A DNA stretch of 64,000 bases from the NCBI RefSeq assembly GCF_937770335.1, contig NZ_CALJHY010000001.1:62001-126000 (forward strand). Reading direction: 5' to 3'. Below are positions 1 through 9,828 of the stretch, in pieces. How positions within the stretch are numbered: the stretch's first letter is position 1; every line of letters begins with the position of its first letter. The notes below the pieces were generated by a model. The model saw only the letters and a program-made list of their open reading frames with translations. It was not told the DNA's origin and did no database searches. Source of the stretch: an uncultured Glaciecola sp. (GTDB lineage Bacteria; Pseudomonadota; Gammaproteobacteria; Enterobacterales; Alteromonadaceae). Both the position numbers and the translations under genes were made by a program.

Positions 1-2
1 CA

Positions 3-623
3 CTTATTGGCGTGTACTTTCTTTCCGACAATTATCTTAGCCAAGCTGAAGGTATAATATTAATCACTTTATTTGTCCTAGTGCTCGCAGTGATGGCCTG
101 GCTTTCCTTTAAAGTAGAAAAGAACGACCCCTTAATCGCTGAAACTGAAGACGAGATCCCCAGTAATGTGCCGACCAAAAAGGCGATAATGTGGGTAATC
201 GTTGGTTTGATTATGCTGCCGTTAAGCGCTCACTTCTTAGTCGAGAGTGCCGTCTATATAGCACATTTTTTTGGTGTGAGTGATCTCGTTATTGGTTTAA
301 CAATTATCGCATTAGGGACTAGTTTACCTGAGCTGGCGGCAAGCATTGCAGGTGTCCGCAGGGGTGAAGATGACCTAGTAATCGGAAACATCATTGGATC
401 CAATATTTTTAATCTATTAGCGGTACTCGCCATGCCAGGATTGATTATTCCTAGTATGTTAGACATCAATGTTTCAGCTCGTGACTCATACGTCATGCTG
501 GGATTGACCATATTACTCTTCGTGTTCTGTTTTAATTTACAGGGCACCCGACGAATTAATCGGTATGAAGGTGGTATTTTTGTGCTGGCATTTTTTGCCT
601 ATCAATACATGTTATTTATGTAG
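3..623 (+). CDS. Calcium/sodium antiporter, YrbG-like (C-terminal part, 5'-truncated)
   Basis: The reading frame is open from the left edge (base 3), so the gene starts outside the window; the GTG at 12 is an internal codon rather than the start. What remains is hydrophobic, with about five membrane segments. It carries the second alpha repeat of the CaCA cation/Ca2+ exchanger family: the stretch GTSLPELAAS followed by GNIIGSNIFN, which in this family forms the ion-binding site. By family these inner-membrane proteins exchange Na+ or H+ for Ca2+. A yrbG gene directly upstream of kdsD is the order known from E. coli and many gammaproteobacteria, which supports the call. Forty-four bases separate it from kdsD. 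Confidence 0.88.
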   Translation, partial: LIGVYFLSDNYLSQAEGIILITLFVLVLAVMAWLSFKVEKNDPLIAETEDEIPSNVPTKKAIMWVIVGLIMLPLSAHFLVESAVYIAHFFGVSDLVIGLTIIALGTSLPELAASIAGVRRGEDDLVIGNIIGSNIFNLLAVLAMPGLIIPSMLDINVSARDSYVMLGLTILLFVFCFNLQGTRRINRYEGGIFVLAFFAYQYMLFM

Positions 624-667
624 TACCCCACGCATACGATTCAGATATAATTCATGTAAGGTGTTCT

Positions 668-1687
668 ATGGTAGTCGCCGAGAAAAATAAAACAGAAGGT
701 TGCTGTAACAGCATGAGTGAACAGATTAGTTTTTTAAAAACCGCAAAAACTGTCTTTCAAAACGAAATTGAAGCTTTGCAAAAGCTACAGTACAGTTTGA
801 ATGACAACTTTAATCAGGCCTGTGAATTAATGCTTAACTGCACAGGTAAGGTAGTCGTATGCGGAATGGGAAAATCGGGGCACATTGGTAATAAAATTGC
901 GTCAACACTTGCCAGCACTGGCACTCCAGCATTTTTTATGCATCCAGGTGAGGCCAACCATGGTGATTTAGGGATGTTAGCTAAGGGTGATGTGCTTATT
1001 GGCATATCTAACTCAGGCGAGACTAATGAGCTAACTGGCCTTTTACCCGTGGTCAAAAGATTGGGTGTACCGGTTATCGCAATTACTAACAATCCAAATA
1101 GCACATTAGCTAAATTCTCAGATGTTGCTTTAGATATAAACGTCGAAAAAGAAGCCTGTTCACTCGGACTTGCGCCGACTACAAGCACAACAGCAACGCT
1201 CGTATTAGGCGACGCATTGGCAATTGCATTGCTCGAAGCAAAAGGCTTTACTGCTGACGATTTCGCATTGTCTCACCCGGGTGGTTCATTGGGTAGAAAG
1301 CTATTGCTCACGGTTGACGAAATTATGGCGGTTAACCTCGAGCTCCCACTCGTTATTGAGTCTGCAACGGTAATGCAGGCTCTTTTGGAAATGTCCGATA
1401 AAGGATTGGGTATGACCGGAGTGATTGATAATGATAACAACTTACTCGGTATTTTTACCGATGGCGACTTGCGCCGAGCATTAGACAAACATATCGACAT
1501 TCATAAATCGACAGTACAACAGGTGATGACGGCTAATAGTATTACGATGATTCACGGTAAACTCGCAGTAGATGCCCTAAATTTAATGCAAAAACATAAA
1601 ATTAATGCGATGTTTATCGTAAATGATGAACATAAACCCGTCGGCGCCATTAAAATGCACACATTATTGAAAGCAGGTGTTGTTTAA
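668..1687 (+). CDS. kdsD: Arabinose-5-phosphate isomerase KdsD
   Basis: Interconverts D-ribulose 5-phosphate and D-arabinose 5-phosphate, the first committed step toward Kdo, the inner-core sugar of LPS; cytoplasmic. The 339-residue protein has an N-terminal SIS sugar-phosphate isomerase domain (GMGKSGHIG, STGTPAFFMHPGEANHGDLG, ISNSGETNE, SHPGGSLGRK) followed by two CBS domains, the second pair region carrying GIFTDGDLRR. It is about ten residues longer than E. coli KdsD at the N-terminus; ATG 668 is preceded by TAAGGTG at a workable distance, while the internal ATG at 713 has no good ribosome site, so I kept 668. It overlaps kdsC by one base (TAATG), indicating translational coupling. Confidence 0.95.
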   Translation: MVVAEKNKTEGCCNSMSEQISFLKTAKTVFQNEIEALQKLQYSLNDNFNQACELMLNCTGKVVVCGMGKSGHIGNKIASTLASTGTPAFFMHPGEANHGDLGMLAKGDVLIGISNSGETNELTGLLPVVKRLGVPVIAITNNPNSTLAKFSDVALDINVEKEACSLGLAPTTSTTATLVLGDALAIALLEAKGFTADDFALSHPGGSLGRKLLLTVDEIMAVNLELPLVIESATVMQALLEMSDKGLGMTGVIDNDNNLLGIFTDGDLRRALDKHIDIHKSTVQQVMTANSITMIHGKLAVDALNLMQKHKINAMFIVNDEHKPVGAIKMHTLLKAGVV

Positions 1688-2241
1688 TGTTGAAAGTCGA
1701 TACCTTATACGGCCCAATTGATGCCGATTTATTTCAGCGTTTCAAAGCAATTGAATTACTAGTTTGCGATGTTGATGGTGTGTTTTCTGACGGTACTATT
1801 TTATTAGGCAATAAAGGTGAAGAACTCAAAGCATTCAATACTAAAGACGGTTACGGTATCAAAGCATTGACCAAAATTGGCGTAAAAGTGGCAGTTATTA
1901 CTGGTCGTAAATCTAGTATTGTAGAGCAGCGTATGACAGCGCTTAACGTTGATCATATTATGCAAAATCGAGAAGATAAACTCACTGCAATAAATGAATT
2001 AATTACCGAGTTTGGTTATACCAACGCAACGATTGCAAGTGTTGGTGACGACATGCCTGATTTAGGTATGTTTAGCGTGAGTGCAATCGGCATTGCGGTC
2101 GCTGATGCCCATCCTTTCGTTAAGCAACAAGCAACATTTTGCACAACATTACCAGGCGGACGCGGCGCAGTGCGTGAAATCTGTGACATTATTTTGCAGG
2201 CGAAAGGTAAACTTTTTGATATTCATGGAGCAAGTGTATGA
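1687..2241 (+). CDS. kdsC: Kdo-8-phosphate phosphatase KdsC
   Basis: Hydrolyses Kdo 8-phosphate to Kdo and phosphate. It is a small HAD-family C0-type phosphatase of 184 residues, usual length, with the nucleophile motif DVDGVFSDG (Asp28 and Asp30), a Ser/Thr motif VITGR, and the metal-binding VGDDMPDLGM near residue 120. The family works as a tetramer in the cytoplasm. The start overlaps the kdsD stop (TAATG), and its stop overlaps the lptC start by four bases (ATGA), so it sits mid-operon. Function is firm from motifs and from its place between kdsD and lptC, as in E. coli. Confidence 0.95.
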   Translation: MLKVDTLYGPIDADLFQRFKAIELLVCDVDGVFSDGTILLGNKGEELKAFNTKDGYGIKALTKIGVKVAVITGRKSSIVEQRMTALNVDHIMQNREDKLTAINELITEFGYTNATIASVGDDMPDLGMFSVSAIGIAVADAHPFVKQQATFCTTLPGGRGAVREICDIILQAKGKLFDIHGASV

Positions 2242-2801
2242 ATAGGCTAGTAATCAGTATTGTCTTAATTTTTAGTGCTGCTTTTGCATTATTTTTACCA
2301 ACGTGGCTTGCTGACGATAAAAAAGTTATTTTGAGCGATAAGGATGCTGCTTTATTTCCCAATTACGAAGCCAAAAATCTGCGTAGTAAATTATTCGACG
2401 AAAGTGGTAATTTAGCGCATCAGGTCAGCGCAGAGAAAATGGAACATTTTGATATGCTAGGGTTCGTAAACTTTACACAGCCTGAATATACAATTTACCT
2501 GCAAGGAGATGGATCACGCTGGCAACTGAATGCCGATGAAGGCACTTTTTACGACTCGAATAAAATCGAATTAGTCAGCGGAGTGCAAATTCGCAACTTG
2601 CAACCCGAAAATTATATTCAAACAATTTCTACTGATTTCATAAAAATCGATTTGTTGACGAAAACCATAGCATCAGATGCGCCATTAGTTATTTCTGGCG
2701 AAAACTTTATGATTAACGGTATCGGATTCGAAGCCAATTTAGAAACCCAAAAATATGAGTTAAAAAACCATGTTCAAACTGAATATTTACCTGTTCGCTA
2801 G
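2238..2801 (+). CDS. lptC: LPS export ABC transporter periplasmic protein LptC
   Basis: Bitopic inner-membrane protein that passes LPS from the LptB2FG complex to LptA. One N-terminal membrane anchor (about residues 3-22) is followed by a periplasmic beta-jellyroll domain of about 160 residues, matching the family length (about 190). Sequence conservation in LptC is low; the identification leans on the anchor plus beta-rich region (for example LNADEGTFYDSNK, which fits the repeated OstA-like strands) and on position between kdsC and lptA. ATGA overlap with kdsC and a 32-base overlap with lptA suggest coupled translation of the set. Confidence 0.92.
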   Translation: MNRLVISIVLIFSAAFALFLPTWLADDKKVILSDKDAALFPNYEAKNLRSKLFDESGNLAHQVSAEKMEHFDMLGFVNFTQPEYTIYLQGDGSRWQLNADEGTFYDSNKIELVSGVQIRNLQPENYIQTISTDFIKIDLLTKTIASDAPLVISGENFMINGIGFEANLETQKYELKNHVQTEYLPVR

Positions 2802-3327
2802 CCTATTATTATTGGCCGGCTCGAGCATATTAAACGCACAAGAAGTTAGCATAAAAAACGATTTCAATAAGCCTACAATGCTTTCATCTGATAAAAGCTT
2901 TGGTGATGGCAAAGAGAAAGTAGCCGTGCACGAGGGCAATGTAAAAATCACTCAAGGTTCCTTAGAAATAAAAGCGGACAAGTTAAAAGTGTCAGCGGCT
3001 CTTGGTAAAGATAAAGAAATATTTGAAGCTACTGGCAATCCAGCAAGTTATACACAACAACTTGCCGATGGAACTATGGTCGTCGCTAAAGCCAATAGTA
3101 TTCGATACGAAAAAGCGACTAAAATCATTTCATTGAAAGGAAATGCTGAACTTTATCAAAATGCATTTAGTATCAAAACTGACTCTATTATTTATGATAT
3201 TGAAAAAGAACAGTGGCAAGCTCAGAAGAGCAATAATAGCGAACAACAAGTTGTCACTGTATTTGATGGTGCAACGTTGAAAAAAACAAAAGAAGCGATT
3301 GAAAAGAAAAAGGAAACGGAAAAGTGA
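2770..3327 (+). CDS. lptA: LPS transport periplasmic protein LptA
   Basis: Periplasmic bridge protein that polymerises head-to-tail to carry LPS to the outer membrane. The 185-residue product begins with a signal peptide (hydrophobic to about residue 23, cleavage after LNA), then an OstA/LptA jellyroll ([20 protein letters not shown], then [20 protein letters not shown]) and a charged lysine-rich tail. It lies inside the lpt operon, overlapping lptC by 32 bases, and its stop overlaps the GTG start of lptB (GTGA), consistent with tight co-expression. Confidence 0.94.
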   Translation: MFKLNIYLFASLLLLAGSSILNAQEVSIKNDFNKPTMLSSDKSFGDGKEKVAVHEGNVKITQGSLEIKADKLKVSAALGKDKEIFEATGNPASYTQQLADGTMVVAKANSIRYEKATKIISLKGNAELYQNAFSIKTDSIIYDIEKEQWQAQKSNNSEQQVVTVFDGATLKKTKEAIEKKKETEK

Positions 3328-4049
3328 GTACCCTAGTTGCCAAACATCTGGCTAAATCGTATAAAGCAAGACAAGTGGTAAGAGACGTTAGTTTAGAAGT
3401 GTCGACAGGTCAAATAGTGGGCTTATTAGGTCCTAATGGTGCAGGTAAAACAACCACGTTTTATATGATTGTGGGTTTAGTACCGCTTGATAAAGGCGAA
3501 ATTTTTATTGACCAATTAGACATAACAATGCAACCAATGCATGAGCGGGCGCGACAGGGTATTGGTTATTTGCCACAAGAAGCATCTATTTTTAGAAAAT
3601 TAACTGTATACGAAAATTTGATGGCGATTCTGCAAACACGCAAAGAGTTAACAAAAGATCAGCGTGAACAGCAGGCTGATGATCTTATGGATGAATTTAA
3701 TGTTAATCATATAAGAAATAATTTAGGAATGAGTTTATCAGGTGGAGAGCGCCGCCGCGTTGAAATTGCGCGTGCTTTAGCAGCAAATCCTAAGTTTATT
3801 TTACTTGATGAACCATTTGCCGGTGTTGACCCAATTTCTGTTAATGATATAAAGAAGATAATCAAACAATTAAAAGAACGAGACATTGGTGTTTTGATCA
3901 CGGATCATAATGTTAGAGAAACCTTAGATGTCTGTGAAAAAGCATATATTGTGAGTCACGGTGAGCTGATCGCATCAGGCACATCTGATGAAGTACTCAG
4001 TAACCAAAAAGTGAGAGATGTTTATCTCGGCGACCAATTTGTATTATAG
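3324..4049 (+). CDS. lptB: LPS export ABC transporter ATP-binding protein LptB
   Basis: Cytoplasmic ATPase of LptB2FG that powers LPS extraction from the inner membrane. The 241-residue protein shows Walker A GPNGAGKT (36-43), the Q-loop region [10 protein letters not shown] typical of LptB, the signature LSGGE (138-142), Walker B FILLDEP (ending at 164) and the switch histidine in TDHNVRE. The start is GTG overlapping the lptA stop (GTGA). Its membrane partners LptF and LptG are encoded elsewhere in this window (40.9-43.0 kb), the usual split arrangement. Confidence 0.97.
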   Translation: MSTLVAKHLAKSYKARQVVRDVSLEVSTGQIVGLLGPNGAGKTTTFYMIVGLVPLDKGEIFIDQLDITMQPMHERARQGIGYLPQEASIFRKLTVYENLMAILQTRKELTKDQREQQADDLMDEFNVNHIRNNLGMSLSGGERRRVEIARALAANPKFILLDEPFAGVDPISVNDIKKIIKQLKERDIGVLITDHNVRETLDVCEKAYIVSHGELIASGTSDEVLSNQKVRDVYLGDQFVL

Positions 4050-4106
4050 GTGAATCATGTTTAGTAATAGGTTTTTTTCGCAGCTAGAAATCACTGAAGG
4101 GAATCA

Positions 4107-5585
4107 ATGAAACCTTCATTGCAGTTAAAATTTAGTCAACAACTAACAATGACGCCTCAACTTCAGCAGGCGATTAAATTACTACAACTTTCGACACTTG
4201 ATCTTCAGTTAGAAATTCAAGAAGCGTTAGATTCAAACCCTTTATTAGAAATTGACGAAACGGAGCATAATAGCAGCGCCTCAGACAACGACTCGGAGCC
4301 GCAAGACTATACTGATAAAAACTCGCTTAGCGCTGAGAATTCTGACAACGTTGATAGCCATGACGCACTTGAAAACAATCAGATTCCTGATGACCTACCC
4401 CTTGATAGTTCTTGGGATGAATATTTAAGTGCTTCATCTGCGCCGGCAAATATATCTAATGGTCCGGCTGACGACGACTATATATTCCAGGGTGAAACTA
4501 CCGAAAATATCCAAGACCACCTTATATGGCAAATGGAGTTAACTCCTTTTTCAGATATTGATCGTTCAATCGCAATTGCCATTATAGATTCAATTGATGA
4601 GTCTGGTTATCTTACCGTTAGCAGTGAAGAAATTTTAGATAGTTTACAAAATGAAGAAATCGAATTAGACGAAGTTGAATGCGTACTTAAACGAATTCAA
4701 ATGTTTGATCCTATTGGCTCAGGATCACGCAATCCCCAAGAGTGCTTAATGATTCAGTTGGCACAATTCGACCCTGCTACACCGTGGTTAACAGAGGCAC
4801 GGCTTTTATTGCGTGAACACAGCGATCTGTTAAGTAGTAAAGATTACCGAACATTAATGCGCAAAACGAAGCTTAAAGAGGATCAATTGCGTGAGGCAAT
4901 GCGTTTGTTGCAAACCCTTAATGCGCGTCCTGGCAGTTCAATTGCCGTAAAGGACGCTCAATACGTTATTCCAGATGTATCGGTCGCAAAAAAGAACGGT
5001 CGCTGGACTGTTGAATTGAATGGCGACTCTCTGCCACCGCTTATAGTCAATAAAGAGTATGAAGCACTCAGTAAAAGTACAAAAAATACGAACGATTCAC
5101 AATATATAAAGTCACACTTACAAGAAGCTAAATGGTTTATAAAAAGCTTACAAAGCCGCAATGAAACACTATTAAAAGTGTCACATTGCATTGTTCAGCA
5201 ACAAATGGGCTTTTTCGAGCATGGGCCTGAAATGATGAAACCGATGGTTTTGAATGACGTTGCTGAAATGGTGGACATGCATGAATCAACTATTTCGCGA
5301 GTAACAACTCAGAAATACATGCATACGCCTCGGGGTATTTTTGAGCTGAAGTACTTTTTCTCTAGCCATGTTTCAACTGAATCTGGCGGTGAATGTTCCT
5401 CAACGGCAATTAGAGCTTTGATTAAGAAGCTCGTCGCAGCGGAAATTGTCAGTAAACCACTTAGTGATAGCAAGATTGCGCAGTTGTTGGCCGATCAAGG
5501 CATTCAAGTTGCTCGACGCACAATTGCAAAATATCGAGAGTCTCTCTCGATTCCCCCGTCGAACCAAAGAAAAAGTCTGTTGTAG
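4107..5585 (+). CDS. rpoN: RNA polymerase sigma-54 factor RpoN
   Basis: Alternative sigma factor for -24/-12 promoters, requiring AAA+ activators. The 492-residue protein has the glutamine- and leucine-rich Region I (residues 1-50, [20 protein letters not shown]), an acidic serine-rich linker (about 55-140), a core-binding domain, the HTH region ([17 protein letters not shown]) and the RpoN box [10 protein letters not shown] (469-478). Usual family length is about 480-500. It follows lptB by 57 bases and precedes hpf and ptsN, the classical rpoN cluster. A 17-codon ORF (4057-4110) ends with ATGA on the rpoN start; see findings. Confidence 0.97.
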   Translation: MKPSLQLKFSQQLTMTPQLQQAIKLLQLSTLDLQLEIQEALDSNPLLEIDETEHNSSASDNDSEPQDYTDKNSLSAENSDNVDSHDALENNQIPDDLPLDSSWDEYLSASSAPANISNGPADDDYIFQGETTENIQDHLIWQMELTPFSDIDRSIAIAIIDSIDESGYLTVSSEEILDSLQNEEIELDEVECVLKRIQMFDPIGSGSRNPQECLMIQLAQFDPATPWLTEARLLLREHSDLLSSKDYRTLMRKTKLKEDQLREAMRLLQTLNARPGSSIAVKDAQYVIPDVSVAKKNGRWTVELNGDSLPPLIVNKEYEALSKSTKNTNDSQYIKSHLQEAKWFIKSLQSRNETLLKVSHCIVQQQMGFFEHGPEMMKPMVLNDVAEMVDMHESTISRVTTQKYMHTPRGIFELKYFFSSHVSTESGGECSSTAIRALIKKLVAAEIVSKPLSDSKIAQLLADQGIQVARRTIAKYRESLSIPPSNQRKSLL

Positions 5586-5608
5586 ACTACATAAGAGGAC
5601 GTAACATT

Positions 5609-5896
5609 ATGCAAATAAATCTAACTGGTCATCACATTGATATTACCGATTCACTCAGAGCATACGTCGACACTAAATTCGAAAAACTAGAAAGGCATTT
5701 TGACCATATCAGTAATGTACATGTGGTTTTAAATGTAGAAAAAATAAACCAAAAAGCAGAAGCAACTCTGCATCTGAAGGGTGAAGTTGTTCACGCAAAT
5801 GCCGAACACACCGACATGTATGCAGCTATTGATGGATTGATTGACAAACTAGATCGCCAGGTTATTAAGCATAAGGAAAAGTCAAAACGACATTAG
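5609..5896 (+). CDS. hpf: Ribosome hibernation promoting factor (short form)
   Basis: Binds the 30S subunit in stationary phase and promotes 100S ribosome dimers together with RMF in gammaproteobacteria. At 95 residues it is the short HPF/YhbH type, with no C-terminal dimerisation domain. It begins MQINLTGHHIDITDSLRAYV and carries the conserved KFEKLERHFDHI helix region of the S30AE fold and a basic C-terminus. It lies 23 bases after rpoN with a good ribosome site (AAGAGGA), the order seen in E. coli (rpoN-hpf-ptsN). Confidence 0.95.
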   Translation: MQINLTGHHIDITDSLRAYVDTKFEKLERHFDHISNVHVVLNVEKINQKAEATLHLKGEVVHANAEHTDMYAAIDGLIDKLDRQVIKHKEKSKRH

Positions 5897-5909
5897 TCGA
5901 CTACGTATT

Positions 5910-6353
5910 ATGATTATATCTGATATTATTTCACTCGACCGCACTGAATGTGCGGTAGAGTGCTATAGCAAAAAACGAATTTTTGAAGTCATTAGCGAAA
6001 TTGCTGTGAAGGGAAACCCGCAGCTAAACTTAAGCGATGTACTCTCAAGTATGTTGGCTCGCGAAAAAATGGGCAGCACTGGTATAGGTAACGGAATTGC
6101 CATTCCACACGGCAGAATTGACGGTATCGACGACATAGTTGCTATTATTGTAACTAGCGAAGAACCAATCAAATTTGATGCAATTGATGATAAGCCTGTC
6201 GATATCTTCTTTGCTCTACTAGTGCCCAGTGAACAGACACAAGAACACCTTCAAACACTTTCTTCGATCGCCAAAAAGCTTAGCGATAAAAATATTGTAA
6301 AGGCTATTAGAAACGCGGCCAGCAAAAGCCAAATTATCGCTGCGCTTGCATAA
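5910..6353 (+). CDS. ptsN: Nitrogen-PTS EIIA component PtsN
   Basis: Phosphoacceptor EIIA(Ntr) of the regulatory nitrogen PTS; it links phosphorylation state to potassium uptake, sigma-54 functions and stress in characterised species. The 147-residue protein is a single EIIA fructose/mannitol-type domain with the active-site histidine in GIAIPHGRI (His67). It lies 13 bases after hpf and ahead of rapZ and ptsO, which encodes the partner phosphocarrier NPr. The third partner, EI(Ntr)/PtsP, is not in the window. Confidence 0.95.
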   Translation: MIISDIISLDRTECAVECYSKKRIFEVISEIAVKGNPQLNLSDVLSSMLAREKMGSTGIGNGIAIPHGRIDGIDDIVAIIVTSEEPIKFDAIDDKPVDIFFALLVPSEQTQEHLQTLSSIAKKLSDKNIVKAIRNAASKSQIIAALA

Positions 6354-6408
6354 CTAAAGCAATAGCTGTCTTGCATGCAACTTAACAACCCCGAAAGGAT
6401 ATGTATAC

Positions 6409-7302
6409 GTGAAACTCTTGATTATAAGTGGCCGCTCTGGCTCGGGGAAATCAATAGCATTAAGAGCCTTGGAAGACCTTGGATATTATTGCGTTGATAA
6501 CATACCCGTTAATCTACTGCCGACTCTCACACACTCCCTTGCGGATGAAAGCGAAAAAGTAGCGGTCAGTATTGACGTAAGAAACATGCCTAAAATGGCA
6601 AATGAACTGAGTGAAATTGTCGATTTTCTGCCTAGCGTTTGGGACATTACAATCCTTTATTTAGATGCGAGTGATGATGTGCTGATCAAGCGCTACAGTG
6701 AAACAAGACGACTCCATCCCCTATTCAAGCTAAACAAATCACTTGCAGAGTCAATCGAAGCTGAGCGAGAAATACTTGTTCCAGTGTCAGAAAAAGCCGA
6801 CCTACATATTAATACAGATAATTTGTCGCTGCACGAACTATCAGAGCTTATCAGAGAGCGCGTTCTAGGTAAAAAAAGTACCAATCTTGTTATGGTATTT
6901 GAGTCATTTGGTTTTAAATATGGTATTCCAAGGGATGCTGATTATGTGTTTGATGCGCGTTTTTTACCTAACCCACATTGGGAGCCTGACTTAAAAGAGC
7001 TGACTGGACTTGATGCGCCCGTGCAATTATTTTTAGGTGCACAACCGCTTGTCACAAAATTTATTTGGCAGATCCAAAACTTGATATCAACTTGGTTACC
7101 GCATTTAGAAAGAAATAATCGCAGCTATGTTACTGTTGCCATTGGCTGCACCGGCGGACAGCATCGTTCTGTGTTTGTTTCAGAGGCACTAGCCGCTAGC
7201 TTTCGGGCTAGTCATGGCGATGTACAAATTAGACATCGCGAATTGAAATTAGTTAAGCAGGAAGAGACCGCGTCTAATTCTCTTGATACGCCCCAAGCAT
7301 GA
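6409..7302 (+). CDS. rapZ: RNase adapter protein RapZ
   Basis: Nucleotide- and RNA-binding protein that in enterics senses glucosamine-6-phosphate and directs RNase E to the GlmZ sRNA. The 297-residue protein carries Walker A GRSGSGKS (8-15), the YvcJ/RapZ family stretch FESFGFKYGIP, FDARFLPNPHW, and the C-terminal IGCTGGQHRSVF motif. It is roughly ten residues longer than E. coli RapZ at the C-terminus. Its stop overlaps the ptsO start by four bases (ATGA). Whether GlmY/GlmZ-type sRNAs exist in this organism cannot be judged here. Confidence 0.95.
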   Translation: MKLLIISGRSGSGKSIALRALEDLGYYCVDNIPVNLLPTLTHSLADESEKVAVSIDVRNMPKMANELSEIVDFLPSVWDITILYLDASDDVLIKRYSETRRLHPLFKLNKSLAESIEAEREILVPVSEKADLHINTDNLSLHELSELIRERVLGKKSTNLVMVFESFGFKYGIPRDADYVFDARFLPNPHWEPDLKELTGLDAPVQLFLGAQPLVTKFIWQIQNLISTWLPHLERNNRSYVTVAIGCTGGQHRSVFVSEALAASFRASHGDVQIRHRELKLVKQEETASNSLDTPQA

Positions 7303-7571
7303 TAATAGAAAAAGAACTCACCATTGTTAACAAACTGGGCTTGCATGCTCGAGCTGCAACCCAATTAGCAAAATTAGCCAATCAATTTGAAGCGACAATC
7401 ACAATGCATCAAGACGATAAAGATGCATTTGCTAACAGCGTATTAGCACTGATGATGCTTGAGAGTAGTCAGGGTAAAAAAGTATTGTTGCGCTGCGATG
7501 GCATTGATGCTGAGAATGCGATGCAAGCGATTGAAAACTTGATCGTAAATAAGTTTAACGAAGACGAATAA
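7299..7571 (+). CDS. ptsO: Phosphocarrier protein NPr (HPr family)
   Basis: HPr-like phosphocarrier of the nitrogen PTS, passing phosphate from EI(Ntr) to PtsN. The 90-residue protein has the phosphorylatable histidine in LGLHARAAT (His16) and the family's second conserved region FANSVLALMMLESSQG, in which the Ser-46 site of HPr is absent, as in other NPr proteins. Translationally coupled to rapZ (ATGA). It is the last gene of the cluster; 180 bases follow before mgtE. Confidence 0.95.
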   Translation: MIIEKELTIVNKLGLHARAATQLAKLANQFEATITMHQDDKDAFANSVLALMMLESSQGKKVLLRCDGIDAENAMQAIENLIVNKFNEDE

Positions 7572-7751
7572 TGACAACCCCAGTTAACCTCTGTGAAATT
7601 TTCTATTAATGCTTCCGTTGTAAAAGCCCATCTAAACTAGCTAATATTTACAAGGTTAATGTTATACTATAGTTTGAGCTCACAAGTTGTTGCAGCTTTC
7701 TCTTCATTTCGGCTTTCAATCCAGATTTGGCGACAATAATAATAGGGTCTT

Positions 7752-9110
7752 ATGGCTGAAACTTTTGAACTAAAAAATGTGCAGGGTCAATTAAGCTCGA
7801 TAAGCGAATCGCTTAGCGATGGGACTTTTGTACAAGTTCGACAGTTACTGCATGATCTGCAACCAGGTGACGTTGCTCTTTTATTAGAGTCTAGCCCCAG
7901 CAAGACCCGAAATGAACTCTGGCAACTCATTGATGCTGACTTTCATGGTGATGTACTTGAAGAGTTATCAGAAGATGTTCGTAATGGTATTATCTCTAAA
8001 ATGGTGCCCTCAAGTGTCGTCGATGCACTTGAAGACATGGATACGGATGACTTAGCTGAAACCCTAAGCTCTCTGCCCGATCCGGTTCTGCAAAGCATTT
8101 TGAAATCAATGGATGCGCAAGACCGTTTGCGTGCAGAAAAAGCCCTCTCTTATGGTGAAGATACAGCCGGATTCATGATGAACACCGACACTATCACTTT
8201 ACGACCAGATGTCACTATTGACGTTGTATTGCGCTATTTGCGTTTGAAAGGTGAATTACCAGAAAATACTGACACCTTATACGTTGTTAATAGTCACGAT
8301 AATTTAATCGGCACAGTGCCGGTCACAAAGCTACTGACCTCATCACCTAATATCAGCGTAAATGAAATCATGAATGAAGAGGCAAAAACCATTCCTGTTA
8401 ACATGAGCGATAGTGAAGTTGCTGGTATGTTTGAACGTTACGATTGGCTTTCAGCGCCGGTCATAGATGCAAATAAAACGTTGGTAGGCCGTATCACAAT
8501 TGATGACGTGGTCGACATAATTCGCGAAGATGCTGAACACTCAATGATGAGTATGGCCGGTCTCGATGATGAAGAAGATACATTTGCTCCCGTTGGGAAA
8601 AGTACACAACGTCGTTCAATTTGGCTTGGTGTTAATTTAGTAACTGCGTTAATGGCTGCAGCAGTAAGCGATTTATTTGAAGCAACATTAAGTCAACTCG
8701 CCGTATTAGCAATTTTGAATACCATAGTACCAAGCATGGGCGGTGTAGCCGGTAATCAGACGCTCACGCTAGTAATTCGTGGTATGGCTTTAGGTCATGT
8801 AAGTCAAAGTAACGCGGTCTGGTTAGTTAAGAAGGAACTGGCAATTGGTTTCTTAAATGGCATCATATGGGCAACGCTTATCGCCTCAGTTATCGCACTG
8901 TGGAAACAAGACTTTATGCTTGGTGTTGTGATCGCCTTCGCAATGCTGATGAACATGATTGCAGCAGGTTTGGCTGGCGCTACTTTACCGATTATTATGA
9001 AGAGATTGAACATTGACCCAGCTCTCGCCGGTAGTGTTATATTGACGACAATCACAGACGTTGTTGGTATATTCGCGTTTTTAGGTACCGCTACCTTATT
9101 CTTGATTTAA
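7752..9110 (+). CDS. mgtE: Magnesium transporter MgtE
   Basis: Mg2+-gated Mg2+ channel of the inner membrane. The 452-residue protein has the MgtE N domain (about residues 20-130), a CBS pair (about 140-260, including the first MNTDTITLRPDVTI and the second IDDVVDIIREDAEHSMM) and five C-terminal membrane segments, with GGVAGNQTLTLVIRGMALG in the pore region. Length and layout match the family. Start ATG has a weak upstream AATAGGGTC; the 180-base upstream gap contains a -10-like TATACT at 7663-7668 but no clear -35, so it may have its own promoter or belong to the preceding operon. Confidence 0.94.
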   Translation: MAETFELKNVQGQLSSISESLSDGTFVQVRQLLHDLQPGDVALLLESSPSKTRNELWQLIDADFHGDVLEELSEDVRNGIISKMVPSSVVDALEDMDTDDLAETLSSLPDPVLQSILKSMDAQDRLRAEKALSYGEDTAGFMMNTDTITLRPDVTIDVVLRYLRLKGELPENTDTLYVVNSHDNLIGTVPVTKLLTSSPNISVNEIMNEEAKTIPVNMSDSEVAGMFERYDWLSAPVIDANKTLVGRITIDDVVDIIREDAEHSMMSMAGLDDEEDTFAPVGKSTQRRSIWLGVNLVTALMAAAVSDLFEATLSQLAVLAILNTIVPSMGGVAGNQTLTLVIRGMALGHVSQSNAVWLVKKELAIGFLNGIIWATLIASVIALWKQDFMLGVVIAFAMLMNMIAAGLAGATLPIIMKRLNIDPALAGSVILTTITDVVGIFAFLGTATLFLI

Positions 9111-9172
9111 TTGGTATGCACTCGCTAATAAGGTTATTTAACAAATCAGCTTATACAATAAACGATATTGGC

Positions 9173-9787
9173 CTATTCATCAGGTCGGCAAACAACAATA
9201 TTGTCGGATGTGATATTAATCAACTCTGCTTCTAATGCAGAAGCTTCAGTGACCGCTACCGCAAAACTATTAATAACACTGCTATGATACGTTTCTACAA
9301 GTTCTTGGACGGCATAGTGTTGCAGTAATCGACTGATCGCTCCTTGGAAGCTATAGTCATATTCAATTCTCAATTGAAGTCGACTCACTTTTAGCGTTAA
9401 TGGTAAATCTTCTAATACTTGAACAACAGCATCTGAATATGCCCGCTGTAAACCTCCTGTTCCTAGCTTTGTACCGCCAAAGTATCTCACTACGGCAACC
9501 GCTATATCACCCAATCCACTATATTGCAGTACTTTCAACATAGGCATTCCAGCGGTGCCACTTGGCTCACCATCATCACTCATAGAACGCTCAGTGGTCT
9601 CGGGCGAGCCGGCTATATAGGCCCAACAAACGTGATTAGCCCTAGGGTTAGTATTCTTTAGATGCTTTACAAAGGCGTCAGCCTGTTCCCTATCGGTGGC
9701 ATTAATCGCATAAGCAATGAATTTACTGCGCTTTATTTCTAATTCAATCTTATTTTCGCCAGATGGTATCGGGTAACTTATTTTCAT
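9173..9787 (-). CDS. YigZ/IMPACT family protein (UPF0029)
   Basis: Member of the conserved YigZ/IMPACT family; a biochemical role in bacteria is not settled. The 204-residue protein shows the family's core: EIKRSKFIAYA near the N-terminus, then NHVCWAYIAG, SDDGEPSGTAGMPML and VVRYFGGTKLGTGGL (about residues 110-125), followed by a C-terminal DUF1949-type domain. It is convergent with mgtE, with only 62 bases between the stops and no clear terminator hairpin. It starts 41 bases beyond the arcB stop, so it is probably co-transcribed after arcB. Confidence 0.9.
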   Translation of the reverse strand: MKISYPIPSGENKIELEIKRSKFIAYAINATDREQADAFVKHLKNTNPRANHVCWAYIAGSPETTERSMSDDGEPSGTAGMPMLKVLQYSGLGDIAVAVVRYFGGTKLGTGGLQRAYSDAVVQVLEDLPLTLKVSRLQLRIEYDYSFQGAISRLLQHYAVQELVETYHSSVINSFAVAVTEASALEAELINITSDNIVVCRPDE

Positions 9788-9828
9788 TCTTATTCTCGAT
9801 ACCTATCAATATGAGCGTGAACTCGGGT

